A DNA stretch of 64,000 nucleotides from Lycorma delicatula (Eukaryota; Arthropoda; Insecta; Hemiptera; Fulgoridae), in contig NC_134455.1 in the NCBI RefSeq assembly GCF_047948215.1, positions 155,106,575-155,170,574 on the forward strand, written 5' to 3'. The notes beneath the pieces are model-generated. The model saw only the letters and a list, made by a program, of their open reading frames with translations, searched no databases and was not told the DNA's origin. Positions within the stretch are counted from its first letter, which is position 1, and each line of letters starts with the position of its first letter. A program made the translations under genes and the position numbers. Positions 46,161 through 60,362 of the stretch are shown here, one piece after another.

Positions 46161-48397
46161 CACTTCACCTGATTGGCTATCAGTAAATAAGTGAATACTA
46201 GAAATAATCTTTTTAAATATTTTCTTATGATTTGCAAATAAACATGACTTAAATCACATATAAAGATAAAGTGACAAGAAATGTTACGTGTGAAATTTCC
46301 TTAAATTATATCCAGTAATTATGAAATCAATAACACAAACGAGAAAATTTTTTTTAATTTCTTAGAAAAAATTTTTTTAAAAATATTTTTAATTTTTGTT
46401 GTTCAACTTTTACATGAATTAGTAGTTTTCAAAAGTGTATAATTTATCTTATTTAAAAGTTAACTTTTATCTTATCTTAAAGAATTTCAGGACTATAACC
46501 GGGATTTCTTTTTCTTTATATATTTTTATTTTTTTAAATCTTTTATTTTGTACATTGTAATTATTATTACATTTTAAGAGTCTTTGTCTGTAATCGGAAT
46601 TCGTTTTCAGTATTAACTCTATAAGTAAAAAAAAAAAAATTAATAACTGGTATAAATATTAAATATAAATAGGAATTTCTTTCCACAAATTTATTTACAA
46701 CATAATGAAAACGTCCAAGAATCATAATTTCAAAGTATTCACCATAAATCGCAATGCACTTGTTTCATCTGTGAAATTTTCTGATATTGTTGTTCTTTTT
46801 ATAATTAATCCGCTGCATATATGCTTAAAGTTTGTGTGGAAAATAGTTCCCATTAGAATAATAATATTAAAAATAACAGCTATCCAATTCATTTTGGTTT
46901 TGCAAAGGCTATATACAAAAAATTTTATAAAAACCTTTGAAATGTTTATAATAGTGGTTAAAAGAAATCTCTAATAAATAAATTATTGTATTTTTACTAG
47001 GATTTCTGCCTTATTTGTATGCTATCGTAATCAGTATACTTGTAGAGGACCACATAAGTCATAAATTACTATGAAAACTACACAACCTTTAACAAATATG
47101 ATCAATTATTTCAGGCCAAACTTAAAAGAAGAAGTGAAGGTATTTAACTTTCATTTTTTTCTAAGCTGAACATAATTTACCCATTAACAAATGGTATAGT
47201 GTAAAATATTTACCTCAAAGAAAACTACTCTGACTTTTAAGTCTTATACCCAACTTAATTTAATTGTATTACAGCCATAATATATACTGTAGTATTACTT
47301 ATTAGTCGTACGTATATTGAATATACATTTAGGATCCCAAAAAGTGCTGTGAATTTTTTATCTGTTAAAAGCAAAATTGCCTGACTATTTTAGAAAAAAA
47401 AAATACAATATACTATCCATCAATATTTGTAAATATGCATACATACAGTATGTAATACATTTAATCTAAAAAACGAATCTGAAGAATAAACCAAAAAACT
47501 GTTCAAAAATTTCAATTTTAGCATAACTTCTTCCCTTAAAGAAACTTGATATCTTTAACATAATCTTTACTTATAAACTAAAAAATTGTTTTTATATTTT
47601 TAAAAGGAATCTACTTAAAAGAAAAAATAAATAAATAGCGAAACTACAGTTTCTCTATTTACTAAAAAAAAATACTAAATATTTTGTAAGAACGGTTTTT
47701 TTTTTAAATTTTAAACGAAGACAGAACTGACGAATCTGCGAGTGCTAAATTTTTCTTTCTGACGTCATTGTGTTACACAATTAAATGAAACAATCAACCT
47801 AATTAATAATGAATAATGATAGAACCAAATCACACACGATAATGAAAAAAGCCACACCAAAATTAACTACTCTTATTTTCCACTACCATTGCTTAACATT
47901 CCTGTTAATTTATTTGTGTGGCTACCTACATATTTGTAATAATAAGCTTGCTTATTTGATAATGTAGTATTTACTATTTAATACGCAAGTGCAGTTCATT
48001 AATCACTTTTGAAATACGCTACAGTTTTATTGACAATTACTCGTGATAGTGTTCTATTAATCGATCGCACTGCTTTTTGTTTAAATCACTTGATTTGAAG
48101 TCTTCAAGCTATTTTTTGTAGGCAGTTTTTCAGATTCTTCGGTCCAATAAACAGAACGAATGAATCTTTCTTAAGATCTAGTCAGAAAACCAATCTTAAT
48201 AAAGATAAAGCGTTTTTCTTAAAATCTTAAATATATATGTAATATTTTCAAGGAATGTCAGTGCCATGCTATTTCTACCGAAGAACTAGGTGATACGGTC
48301 TTAGTTCAAAGAAAACTTTTATGAATTCATATCTGTAACAATCTTTAATTGTCAGTGATATTTCTCAAAAGCTTTTAAAACAAATAATAATAATGTA

Positions 48398-48428
<31 letters not shown>

Positions 48429-50090
48429 TGGGTGGGTGGGTTGTGAGTCCGCGCATATTTATTTATATAGTTTTTTCTCTTTAAGAAGTAATATTACGAC
48501 CCGAAGGTTTTAGAAGGTACGGGTGGTGTATTGAACTTAAGAAAGCGTTGCGCTCAATATTCTCTATACAACAGTATTTTATAATAAATAAATACATAAA
48601 TCCCTGTAATATTAATTTAAGTTAAGATATTCATAATCCCATTCGTGGAAATAATAATAATATTCTGCAATAGTATGCAAAGAATTTAGTAAAAGCTAAA
48701 TTCGAAAATTATTTGAATGCAATTTTTATAAATAATTAAAATAAAACAAAATTCGAGTTCTAAGTACACAATTTAATATTTTCACAGACAGACTAAAATT
48801 CATTCTTTTTTCTTAAAGAAAAATTGCTGGTTTTATTATCAAAATAAATCAACGCTATCCTACGGATTAAAGGAACTAATTTTCATGAAAATTAATATGC
48901 ATCACGTCTACTATAGGACTGTATTTGAATACTTAAGAATTTTAATCAATTTCGTTATTTAAATATTCTGTGCTGTTTATATATTTATCGCGATTTAGTA
49001 GCCTTCAAAAAAATCCAGAATTTCAGGAAACATAAAAAATTCATTAAATAAGAACACTTCCCGTTATATTTTACGTTTTGAAATAGTATTTCTTTAATTG
49101 GAAGCGCTCAAAAATGGCTTCTTTCACTGTCTGTGTGTTTTGACGACGTCAGAGCCGTTTAGCGGAGATAACATTGTATAAGATTTATTAATAGTATATC
49201 ATTTAATTTATCTCACGATGCATTGTCCACGTAAAGAAAACAACCCTGTCTGTAGATTACTGAGCCTTATTCTCTTCAAAGTCAAGCTGACATTTTTAAT
49301 TACTGTACTACATCATGACAAACTTTTACTTTACGTAATAACGTTTTCATTTCACCCGTTTCATATAAATAAAAAATATTTCTAAACGCAAAAAAAATAT
49401 TAATAAATAACATTTAATAAAGATAAAATAATAACAATCTATATTTCTCAGAATAGACTTACTTAAAGATACTTTAATTATTCATACACAAATGAATCTA
49501 CTGAATCTATTATTTCGACTTTTGTTTGTTTTTCTAACGGCCATTGTAGGAAAAATGACTCAAACGAAACTTATTATTTTAATCTTGAATAGAATTTCTC
49601 CGTCTCAACAAAACATTGACCGGGAATACTGTTCCACGTTTTAATGAAAAGTAACTTACTTTTATATTTTTAGAACAATTATCTTCAACCTACAACTGAA
49701 TTAAAAAAATTAAAAATAAAAAGGTAAAATTAGTTAAACTTTCTACAGAAAAATATTTCAACGGGAAAAATTAAATAGAACATGCCGTATGAGAATAATT
49801 TGTTGCAGTGAACCTTTGCCTATCTGGTTTTCAGTTTATTTGCACAGAGGTATTACATGACCATTAAAATCGGTTGTCTACTATTTTAGGTTTTACTTAA
49901 TTCCTTAATTATAAGTATGTCGGCCTCGTTCAATGACATAAAATCATTATTTCTCTTCAAAAACCAATGCAGCAAATAACTTTCGACAGTACCGGTAATT
50001 ATTCGCACATGGTCATGATGATACTAATCAACAAACAAGAAAAAAATGTAACTTTACCAAAGTTTTTAAATTTTACAGTCTTTTTGTTGT
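46161..50090. other. Anonymous AT-rich DNA
   Basis: No gene was recognised. An 89-codon open frame at 46705-46974 is hydrophobic and AT-driven, with no family features and no splice sites that I would trust. Confidence 0.5.
48394..48440. repeat. (GT)n microsatellite with G-rich tail
   Basis: ATGTATGT leads into about 14 GT repeats and ends with TGGGTGGGTGGG. Confidence 0.9.
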
Positions 50091-50129
50091 AATAATAATA
50101 ATAATAATAATAATTATTATTATTATTTT
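50091..50129. repeat. (AAT)n/(ATT)n palindromic microsatellite
   Basis: About eight AAT units switch to about five ATT units, making a self-complementary tract next to the 5' edge of a retrotransposon fragment. Confidence 0.9.
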
Positions 50130-50149
50130 ATAGGATATTAATATAATTA

Positions 50150-51900
50150 TTCCGTCCGAAGCCGAAATAATGCCACTACATTATAGAAGAGAGATCCTTT
50201 TGCTAAGATACGCAGCAAATATGAGCTTTTCCTGCCCATATGAATAACAAACTTTTCAGCAACCATCCTATGGCTGCATTATACGAACGTCGTGCTACCT
50301 ATTCAAGACCAGCCGGAATTAGGTACCACGAATTAAAAAGGAAATACGAAATTGCTATTCCAAAGACATTAGCAATTTCTACTAGAGAAATACCGCCATG
50401 GCTTTTGCCAGCGGTAAGGTTGGATCTCTCTCAGGAAGAAATAAAAACGAAACCAGCAGTTATCATCCAACAGGAATTTTTGGCAACCGTCAGTAGTTAA
50501 CATATTAGAATTTATACTGACGGTTCTAAGACCGAACATGGTGTTAGATGTTCCATATATATAAATGGAGAAGCCCATTGTTGGAAACTGCCAGATATGG
50601 CCAGTGTCTACACGGCAGAACTTACTGCCATTCAGCAAGCTCTTCGCTACATAGAACATTATTGCGAAGAGAGAATGCTAATATGTTCCGATTCTCTAAG
50701 TGCACTTGTTGCAATTCGGAACAAAAATATTAAGGATGTCCTAGTTTCAAACATCCTGTCCATTTTATACGTTTTAAAGCAACGAGGACAGCGATGCGTA
50801 TTTGTATGGACTCCAGGGCATGCTGGTATTACAGGTAATGAGAGCGCAGACGAAGCTGCCAGAAAAGCAACAGTCTGCGATGATTTGGATGCATTTCCTG
50901 TAAGAGTGGCAGATGTTAAAAACTGTCTAACGAACATAGTAACAAACAAGTGGAATACTGAATGGAGGAGTTTAAATACAAAATTAAACTCGGTGAAAAC
51001 TTCTCTATATAAATGGAAAAGCGACTTTAAGTTGACTCGCCGTGAACAAGTAGCTGTGACCAGAATTAGAATCGGTCAGACGTGATTAACAAATTCATAT
51101 TTGTTAACCGGCGAAGAGAGACCAATGTGCGGTGTTTGTAATAAAACACTGACAATCAAGCATCTAATAGAAGAGTGTACCATACATGAGGACCTCAGAA
51201 AGAGGTTCCGTCTTAGAAATGATATTACTGCTGATCTGGATAATGGAAATGAAGAAAAGATAGTTGCATTTTTACATGCCAGTGGACTTCTTAAAAATCT
51301 ATAAAAATGAAAATTTAGAGCTGTGATAAAAGAATCTCAAAGCGGTAGTTTATATATATATATATATATAAGAGAGTCTCGAAGCGTGGCACTTATAGTG
51401 ACGGGAAGTAGCCCTCTTGCCTAGGCCATCCTGGCTCGTCTGCATTCAATAGCAGTGAGTCCGGGTGTGTCCAATGATGGCATGGGGGACCCTCAAGGGT
51501 GGACTGAGGGCGCGAGGCTATGGGTGGGCATGGTGCATGCCTATAGCCTATTTATAAGGAGGAGTCAACTGCCACGGCGCCCTGGCGCGACTAATATACT
51601 GCTCAACGGCAGTTCTGGTCGCCCAGAGGGTGCTTAAACAAACTATAAACGAGACATGTAGAAGGAAATGGTATTGATAAGTTGTATTTATAATTTCATG
51701 GTCTTTTGAGAACCTTATCTCAAATTTTAATATCGGGGCCCTTTACACCTCGTAAGTGTTGATTTTGTCTTGTTGTTGTGATTAATGTTTCTGTGTAGAT
51801 TGTGCTTTTAAATAAAATGTAAGGGGCCTTTACACCCTTACATATGACGATCCAGATGGTGATACTAGTTTATTTAAAAAAATAAATAATAATAATAATG
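50150..51900 (+). mobile_element. 5'-truncated non-LTR retrotransposon with RNase H domain
   Basis: The end of an ORF2 with RNase H and a C-terminal cysteine motif is followed by a GC-richer 3' UTR (from about 51375, AGTAGCCCTCTTGCCTAGG and onward). It ends with AAAAAAATAAATAATAATAAT at 51878-51899. RNase H places it in an I- or LOA/Outcast-like branch, different from the R1-type copies in this window, whose surviving parts show no RNase H. A short (TA)n run lies at 51352-51371. Confidence 0.85.
50170..51304 (+). pseudogene. ORF2 C-terminus: RNase H and cysteine motif
   Basis: From 50240 to 51304 a single frame is broken only by a TAA at 50498 and a TGA at 51083; a frameshift near 50235 joins it to MPLHYRREILLLRYAANMSF at 50170. 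The RNase H domain has all four acidic residues: IYTDGSK (Asp, 50519), VYTAELTAI (Glu), ICSDSLSAL (Asp) and GNESADEAAR (Asp), plus the conserved VWTPGHAGITGN loop. It degrades element RNA in the RNA-DNA hybrid. The C-terminal CGVCNKTLTIKHLIEEC matches the CX2C...HX4C motif of I-group elements. With only three lesions in about 1.1 kb, it is the best-preserved retrotransposon ORF here. Confidence 0.9.
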
Positions 51901-54900
51901 GATTTTTTTTACTTTTTCTGAATGTATTAGAAGCGAATAAAAGTCAATTATGACACAGATATTAGTAATCACATAGCTATATTTTTATACATTCTAATTG
52001 AAATGACCTCACATATAGCATAAAAAAGCGTCAATACGACGCCTTTCACCACAGTTACGTATCTCGAAGTTACACAGTACCATCATCTAAAATTTGGTAA
52101 TTTCGTACACTGTTTTCGGACTAAATAATTTAAAAAAAAACAGACAACAGAACCGAACATATTATCAGAGGAACGAAAAAATCCAATTCGAGAGATTGAG
52201 GAAATACTGGGAAGAGAAGGAAAAAAGGTTGAAAAATAATAAATTGATACATTGCAGGATCCTTAGCATCATACACACTATCCAGAGGATTCATAGCAAG
52301 ACGTAAAAAAAAGAAGAAAATAATGATATAAACTAACGGACTAGATTTAAATGCATTTGAGATTTTTTTGGCATTTTTCTTATATCAGATTTCTGTGTAT
52401 TGTAGTAGTTTCCACTACCTTAATTTATTGTATTTTCAAAATCGTAAATTCGAAAGAATAATTTTAATTCTTTCACTTACTTCTTTTAAGTTTAAAATAA
52501 ACCGGTTTCAAGATTATAATACTTAGAGAAGATAGTATTTTTATTTTTAAAAGACCATGTAAATCACTTCTATACGTATACATTTTGATATAAGATCGTT
52601 AACAAATACTGCAATGTAAGAAAAAGAAATGCATCAAATTAGCCGTAGAACACTTTGAAGTCACTTCGTTCACTTCAGAGAGCCGGTAAGACCAGAATTA
52701 TTGCGGTTTTTGCGACTTTGAGAAGTTTCTTCAAGCATCTCTTGTTCTCTGCTTCCGAACTGAATTTATACATTCTAATTTTTAAAATCAACAACGTCTT
52801 GCGTTTTAATTTTTTTTTTATGTAAGGTAAGTTGCTCTGAAAACAACTTTTTTTTATATTGTGAAAATAATGCGGTTGAAGGAGAAGATAAAGATAAGTT
52901 ATGATTTTTTATACGATTGTACGATTGCATAATTTCTCTATAATGAAAATAATATACTTGTAGCGGAAGTAAATAAATGTAAGATTTAATTTCTTAACTA
53001 GCACAGGTTTGGTTGGAATGTGAATCTCGGCTGAAACGATGGCAGTTGATTGAATCAGGAAAAGTAAATAAGTATAATTTAAATTTAATCTTTATAAGCA
53101 GGCGTAGGAAAACGTCGCCCTTCACCAATTCAAGACCTTTTTAAGAAGTCTGTGATAAAATTGATTTTATATTATATGATATGATACTGATTTTGTATTA
53201 TTAAACTGAAAGTCTTTAATTTTTGGATTGAGAAATGGTCCTAATTCGACGATATCATCAACACTTTTGGTATTAGAGAGGTTTTTCAAGAAAAACGACA
53301 CTTAAAGCCGTTTCTCGGAAAAAGAAAAGAATTTCTAAAAAATATACTGAAGAAAAGGTTTCAATAACACAAAATCGTTAAATCGGTAGAACTCTTGAAA
53401 AAATCGTATTTTTTCTAAACAAAACTCCTAGACGTTTATATATTTAATTAATAAACAAATATTATTATTCATTTTTATTCGGCATCTAAATTTACGAATT
53501 GTTGGGAGATTGGGATAGCTGATAAATTTTTGTAATAGGATTGGCTGTAGTCATAGTAACAAGCCACTATTACCGTTCTTCCAAATGCAATATTGCTGAA
53601 TCATCACACAACGTTTACCGATGACCTCAGCATTCACCAATTTTTAGAAAACTGATATCTGCAATGTACAATCTGGCCGCTCTTTACGACAATACAATTA
53701 TTTCATAATGTCAACTTTACCACACAATAGTGCGGTGACCGTTTGGGAGAATAATTGAGTGAAATATGTCACCCACTGTGCTGTTCGGTAACAATGTTTT
53801 GACTCAGTTATTTATCCAGTTTTTAACAATACTGGAATTCTTCTCCTTCTTTCCAGCAAGGGGTTACCTTCCTTATTCACGGGAATAATTATATCCATAT
53901 TACTTAGGTTAGGAATTTGTTGCCGATTCTATTATATTCCTTTTCCTGTGTTCTACCATTTTCAGAATTTACTTGAATAATGATGTTTAATACTAACGCT
54001 ATTATAAAAAGAATAATGCTGTTCATTAACTTTTATTAATCGTAATTTAATAAAAATAGTAAGAAAATTTATCTGCATTAATTCAAACCGGAATTCAAGA
54101 TAGAAAGGTTGAATTCCACGTTTAAAAAACCTTCATTAAAAATGGATGTTTTTATAAATTAAGATTATTTATAAAGTAATTACTTGGCGACTTCCACAAC
54201 AAAAACTCATTTAAAATTTATGAAAGGAAAAATAGTTTCAAAGAATAAAAACAATCTCATTGTTTATTTTACTTTTGTCTCAAGAAACATACACACACAC
54301 TCACATATATAAAACATAACAACTATCAGACATCGTCATTAAAATAAAATGAAGGTAATTAGGTAAATTGTGAGTTCCAGTTAAAATGAAACGAGTTTAA
54401 TGAGGTGTAATATTGTGATATAAATTACGCAAAGGTATTCCATGACAACATTTCCAGATTTATTCTGTGATAAAAATAGAAACTTCCAAGAAATAAAACA
54501 TCTAAATCGGTAATATTTCTTCGCAATAGTATAATTATTTTAAGTACTATAATTATATTTAGTTTTTTTTTAATCATTATTTCCCATCTACACATCGTGT
54601 GTAGAGTGATAAATACAATTTTTTTTTTTTTTTTAATATACATGCAAAACAGAACATAAGATAAAAGATGAAAACGAGTTACTATTTTAATAACTTAAAG
54701 AATAATTAGTTATTAATTTTCCATAATTTTATGGGCTTATTTTTGAATGATTTTTATTTTTCCCTAAATAATTTACATGAAACATAATACTATTTTACGA
54801 ACTATTAATACTATTTTACAAAATTTAAAGTTTGAAATTATATCCAAAAGGATAAATTATCTACAATTCTGATAATAAAATTTAAGCATTTGTTACTCAT

Positions 54901-57479
54901 TTAACAAAGTTATTGTACTTAAAAACCTAAAAAAACGTGTTTTTCGTCATCATATCATGAAAAATACGAGATAATACGTTCGATTTTATTTTAGACCTAT
55001 TTTAATCGATTTTTCAGGTCAAAAACCACAAGGAGTCATTAAGTTTACTCCTTATATAACACCTTAAAAGCTTCAGTATGATTTCATTTCCCCGGGGGAA
55101 CTGAAATTCGGGCGAAGTTTTTCGCTAGCTATAACTTAATAATGCGTTTTCAGGAATATATTTGTATGAAATTTTTTCCTTATTTCAACCACTAAAATTA
55201 GTTCCCCTAATACCTTTCTTCCTGAATCATCACTGTATAATATTTTATTTTTTACAATTTTTTAATTTTTTTCCATTCATAGAAAGGAAGGAATTGTTTA
55301 AAAATTAGTTTATCAATTGTTTAAATTTGGCCAATTTTAATACAAGATTATCCTAACTTAGATCCAAATTATAACATTAAAAATTATTCGTCGTATACAT
55401 TTATTAAAATACGTAAGTAATAAAAAAATGTAATCTATTCACAAGGTATAATTTAGTTATACAAATATCCTAAATAATTTATTCAGGACAAACTTCAATA
55501 CAATAAATAAAAAAAGATTAATACGACCAACGACGTAATAAAGCTATAAGCTTTGACGGGTCATATAAAAAAATGTCTATTTATTTCTTGTCAGATAATT
55601 AACTGCACCGTCAGTTAATTAAAACGAGTCGAAGAAGTTTTTAATTTCTAACTTAATCTACTTTAATCTTTAAATTTATAAAAAAATAAAAATACAATCA
55701 CTTTTTCTCAAGAAAATACGTCTTTCGCTAGCACGTTTTTTCCAGAAAGACTCATAGCACGTGTTAGATCTACAAAATTTCATTACCACTCCTGCAACTG
55801 CATTAAGTTAATAACTCTTTAGAAAAAAACTCATTTTTTACTTCCTCACACCTTTAGCCAGGAATGTGCATAGGCTTATGTTTGTTCTAACACTGGGTTA
55901 AATTTTAAGATTGTTGGTTCCAGAATTATATCTGATTTTTAAGGGTTCTAATTAACAACACATATAGAACATATATCTATATATGTCCTAACATATATCC
56001 TTAAAGATGTGAATTCAACAAAGAAAGGGGTTACCAGATTTTATGAATCAGAAATAAAGAGAAAATTAGTTGAAAAGCTTTGATTACATTTAAATAGATG
56101 AGATAGCGTTGAAGGAAAGAGAAGCCTGGATAATGAAAAGAAAAGTAAAAACGGTCTTGGTTGGATCATATATAACTTGAATACCAATATTCCATATTAC
56201 AGCGAAAAATAAAAAAAGGACTAATTATAGAATATTATTGACGTCTAGGAAGAAAAAATTTACAAACAAATAAAAGAGGTTGAAAAATAATTTCGCAGGA
56301 CAAAAACCAATACAAAATAATAATAAAGAATTTCCAATAGATTTGGATTAGTCTCAGGAAAGATTTACAGATGAAAAAAAAGCAACTATAATATGCATCA
56401 TTTTCAGTTGGTGGTAATTACAATTATTCTGAAGCTTTTTCAATTCTTCCGTTTCTAATTTTTAACAAATTAACTTACGATTTAAAGATCTTACGACTAA
56501 ATTAGTCTAAAAGGTTCTCTTTAAAATAAAAACAATATTACTTTTTTGATAAGTTTTCTAAAAAAAATAGTAAAAATTTTAGATAATTCTCACCTTTCAG
56601 CATAATCAGGTAACATGTATTTAATACTACTCAAATACTGTATTTGCCCGAACATAGGCGGAGATTTTTTCCCACATTTTCTCCCATAAAATGGGAGGTT
56701 GACGTCATGTGAGGCCGACTTACGATTTGGATTCGACCGGGCTTCTAAGTTGTTTCGTAATTTATTTTCGTTTCTGTATTCGTATTGGGGGACTGACTAA
56801 GTTTATATTTATAGTTATATTTATAACTATCCTGAGTTATTATTATTATTAATAAAAGTATTTAATTAAAAACTTTTTAGTTTCATAAAGACTTTTTAAA
56901 TTAAAATATAGGTAAATCTAAAACGAAGAATTACATTTTCAAACTTTTAAAGAAAAAGTATGATTAAATGAGCCTATGCAGTTATAAGCCTATTAAGTTA
57001 TAATGTTTATAACTTTCTCCTTTCCGTGAAACCATGTGTTTTATTATTTCTTTTATTTAAATTTTTTCTTCAATTAATAATTAAAAATTTATTTTTGGTG
57101 ACGATTTGATAATTCTTTTCTATCTCTGATATAGTGATTAAATACAAGGATTAAGCTTCTGCCTTATTATTTATCTACATATATAGTCAATGATTATGTA
57201 CTAACGTGCAAGATAAACACATTTGTCCTTTACGTAAACAGTGTTGTGTTAAAGTCCTCAGCATCAAGGGACTCTTGTTTGTCCAGGTTCTGCGATGAAT
57301 AGGTGGATAGTTAACTCCCACCCCCTGTTATTCTTACGTTCCATTCCAACTCTCAGTTTAAAATTATTTGGTCTGAAGATAAAGTTGTTGGAGGAAGCAG
57401 AAAGATTATCTGATTGACTGACTACAATATCTTCCAAATAATCATCCAGAGGACCACAGGTAGGCCGTTTTCAAAAATA
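51901..57479. other. Anonymous AT-rich DNA
   Basis: No gene was recognised. 55085-55215 (around CCCCGGGGGAA and GGGCGAAGTTTTTCGCTAGC) looks repeat-derived but has no second copy in the window. 56640-56760 is GC-richer with no frame. 54600-54635 holds a long T run. Confidence 0.5.
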
Positions 57480-59214
57480 GATGATTTAGTTGTGGAATTC
57501 ATTAAGTGCAATTTCTAAAAAAAAAAGTGTAGAAAATTTTAAAGGAAGTTTGGGTTGGTGTAGGTATAATGATAATTGTATAGTGCCAGTGCTCTAGTGT
57601 TGTTTATGTACTCCACATTTTGGCAGTTTTGTGCGGTTTATTTTATTGTTTTATAGTTTATATTATGTTTAAATTACTTACAGTGGCGCGATCTAATGAC
57701 GTACGAGTTCGAAAAGTGATCCAATAAGTTTAAGTGCAGATATTTAAGATTTTCCCAAACAGTGATACGAATACATGGTGAGCCCAATTAATATATACTA
57801 TAATTAATTAATTAGACTAATTCTTAGGATTATTTTCTTTATTTTGGTTAAAAACTGATCAGAATAGTGATTTAAGGCACCAAAACTTGTTAGTTTTTAG
57901 TTATTAATATTTATATTAACTTGCAGTGGGCTTATCTATACGACCACGTGGTCGCGACCGATGGATTAGTTGAAGTTAATGTAAGGGTTATTTCTACATG
58001 AGTAGAAAGTATACAAATACGTTGAGTAATAGTAGTTTTTTTAGTTTTAAAATGTGTTTTAGGCGTATTAATTAGTATAAAAGAAAAACTCTGCCTCGTG
58101 CTTTTTTACGGTTATAGAACTTAAGTGAAGGAGCCGTAGTTGGGCAGGGAATTGGCAAGCGGTTAGAACTTGCTTATTACTGCTGCTCCAAGTGAATAAT
58201 TTAGTTTAGTCGCGAGATCAATTCTTTTGAACAAGACTGGTTAACTGTTCCCAGTGCTAATTATAATTATAATATTATTTTAATATTAATTTTATTTTTA
58301 TTCTTAAGGGAAATCTTTTACTGGTGCGCCTTTCGAGGGAAATTTTGTTTTGCCTAAGTTTTGATATGTAGTGCGTTGAGACTCGTTCGTGATCTAGTTA
58401 GGACTTAGAAACATTTTTCTAAGTGCTAAGAGATTTTACATTGGGAAACAAACCTCGGCTTGTTTTTCAGTAACAGGGCCCATGGCTCGAACGAGCCATG
58501 ACTGTGAACGAATTATACAGAAAATCCTATTGCAGGATGATGGAGAACAAGCACACTCAGACGGTTAAGGTAACCACGGAAATGATACGGAGGATTATCA
58601 GCGAAGGCACGGACCTCATTGGTTTGCTTGGTATTTCTCCCGCCGCCCCCACATTCGGTCGCCCTAAACCAAAAGACCGAATATCTGTGCTACAAACGGC
58701 TACTGAGTCTCGAAACAGTTTAGCGATCCTAACTAGCTCTAGAGCTAACCTAAAAGCGTGAGCGGAATAAGCGTGGTATTATACACTACTCGCTTGCGTA
58801 TCCCACCGACCAGTTGTCATATAACACTAAAAGGGTAGGCGCACCCCATCAACTACTAAAACATATATGACTGTCAATAATTAAATTTATCTCGTCAAAG
58901 ACAGCAATTCGCTGCCACGCCTAGGCCGCTGAACGCCAGCAAGTACCTGTCCACCATTAAAGCGCTTGGCGCCTTAATCCGGCTGGTGGTCAGCCATATC
59001 TCTCGGTTAACTTCCTACAGCAGCGCGGTAGGAGTCTTTTCCCTTAGGCAAACTACTGATGTCAGTTGAACAAAGCAACCGCATCAAGGAACTCCCACAC
59101 GGTCCGACAATGCGGCTCTCGCCACATTGACTCCCGCCTGTAAGTGGCTAATTTTCCCTTGTCCACTAAGTTCCAGGGTGGTCTGAGTTCTATGATAATT
59201 GGTGACCAGACATC
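57480..59214 (+). other. Region upstream of the R1-type RT fragment, possibly its 5' part
   Basis: Unlike the flanks, this stretch is GC-richer, most strongly at 58330-59210. It contains a short open frame at 58498-58761 (MTVNELYRKSYCRMMENKHT at the start) next to a palindromic GGCTCGAACGAGCC at 58482-58495. I recognise no gag, knuckle or endonuclease motif. It may be the leader and ORF1 start of the element whose RT follows, or a separate retroelement leader. Confidence 0.35.
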
Positions 59215-60190
59215 CCTGGCTTGTGCTTAACGCTTTTAACCATGCCCTTGAGGGCCTTCGTTAGGAATCGCGCTTAGTACTGCTACCCCAGAAGAGCGAA
59301 AACGAGCTGGACAGGGTTTCTTATCGGCCAATTTGTTTATTGAAGTTGTTCGAGGTTAATTGAGGACAGACTACGGGTGGATCTGGAGGTGAATGGTGGA
59401 CTCTCCCCCAAAACAGTACGGGTTCATGAAGGGGAGATCCACGGTTGATGCGTTGGGACATGTACTTAACTGGTCTACAGATCGAGCCAGTGGTTCCTGC
59501 CATCGAAGGAGGATCCCGTTAGTGGTCCTCTTAGACGTCAGGAACGCTTTTGGTAGTCTCCCCTGCCATATGATAAATGAGGCGCTACGGGAAAAGAACA
59601 TTGGTGATTATCTTCGGGGAATTATAAATTCTTATTTACATCAGAGGAAGGTAATATAAGTGCCGAAGATGGCGATATTTCCGCAGATCTATTTGGAGGA
59701 GTTCCACAGGAGTCGGTCCTTGGACCACTGCTGTGGAACATAGCATTTGATGGTGTTATGAGGATAGTATTGGATGGTGATGTCGAGGTAATAGCTTATG
59801 CCGAAGACCTGGCTCTCCTGATCGCCTGCAGGGCTGAGCAGGACGAGGAGGAAGACGCAACCGTTGGCAAAATATAGGGATGACTGGCGGCAAGAGAACT
59901 GACTCTGCACCAAACAAGTCGTCGGCAATAGCCCTCACCGGTAGAAGGCGTATTAGATAAATAAGAGTCCGCATCGGAGATACAATAATACCCATGTCTA
60001 GGTGTGTTAAATACATTTGCGTGTGGTTAGAGACAAGTATATTTCTCTAACAACTACTTGTCTCACTTGTAAAAAAGTTACGGAACGTGCTGTAATTGCT
60101 CTCAGTAAAGTGGGAAGGCTGATGAATAAAGTTTAGAGGCCAATGTACCCACTGAAGATGTGCAATGCGTAACTGCTGGTCCAGCCTCAG
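59215..60190 (+). pseudogene. R1-type reverse transcriptase fragment
   Basis: One frame reads HPWLVLNAFNHALEG near 59207-59250, VLLPQKSENELDRVSYRPIC near 59279 and LLKLFE. A shift leads to SPPKQYGFMKGRSTVDAL (59402-59450) and LVVLLDVRNAFGSLPCHMI (59520-59575), carrying the first palm Asp. After another shift come GGVPQESVLGPLLWNIAFDG near 59697 and VIAYAEDLALLI near 59790. The catalytic YADD box is YAED here. The thumb follows (YICVWLETSI near 60011; CKKVTERAVIALSKVGRLM near 60070). It breaks off after MYPLKMCNA near 60165. No endonuclease or 3' tail is left. Confidence 0.85.
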
Positions 60191-60362
60191 TGGTAATGAG
60201 TATAAAAAAAGAAAAGCCATATGATAAAAAGGAATGGGCCAGCCTTTAGACGAATTGATTTTAAATTAATTTGCTTATCTTCTTTATATTTGTATAGTAT
60301 ACTTTATTAATAATTGTACTATTATTTATTAGTTCAGTAACTTAGTTTTATTAACTTGCCAA
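60191..60362. other. AT-rich junction between RT fragment and mariner-like remnant
   Basis: Short AT-rich stretch with no feature recognised. The missing end of the following mariner-like element would have been here. Confidence 0.5.

Noticed and set aside
46705..46974. 89-codon plus-strand open frame as a gene
   Set aside because: AT-driven hydrophobic composition, no family motif, no convincing splice sites or retroelement context.
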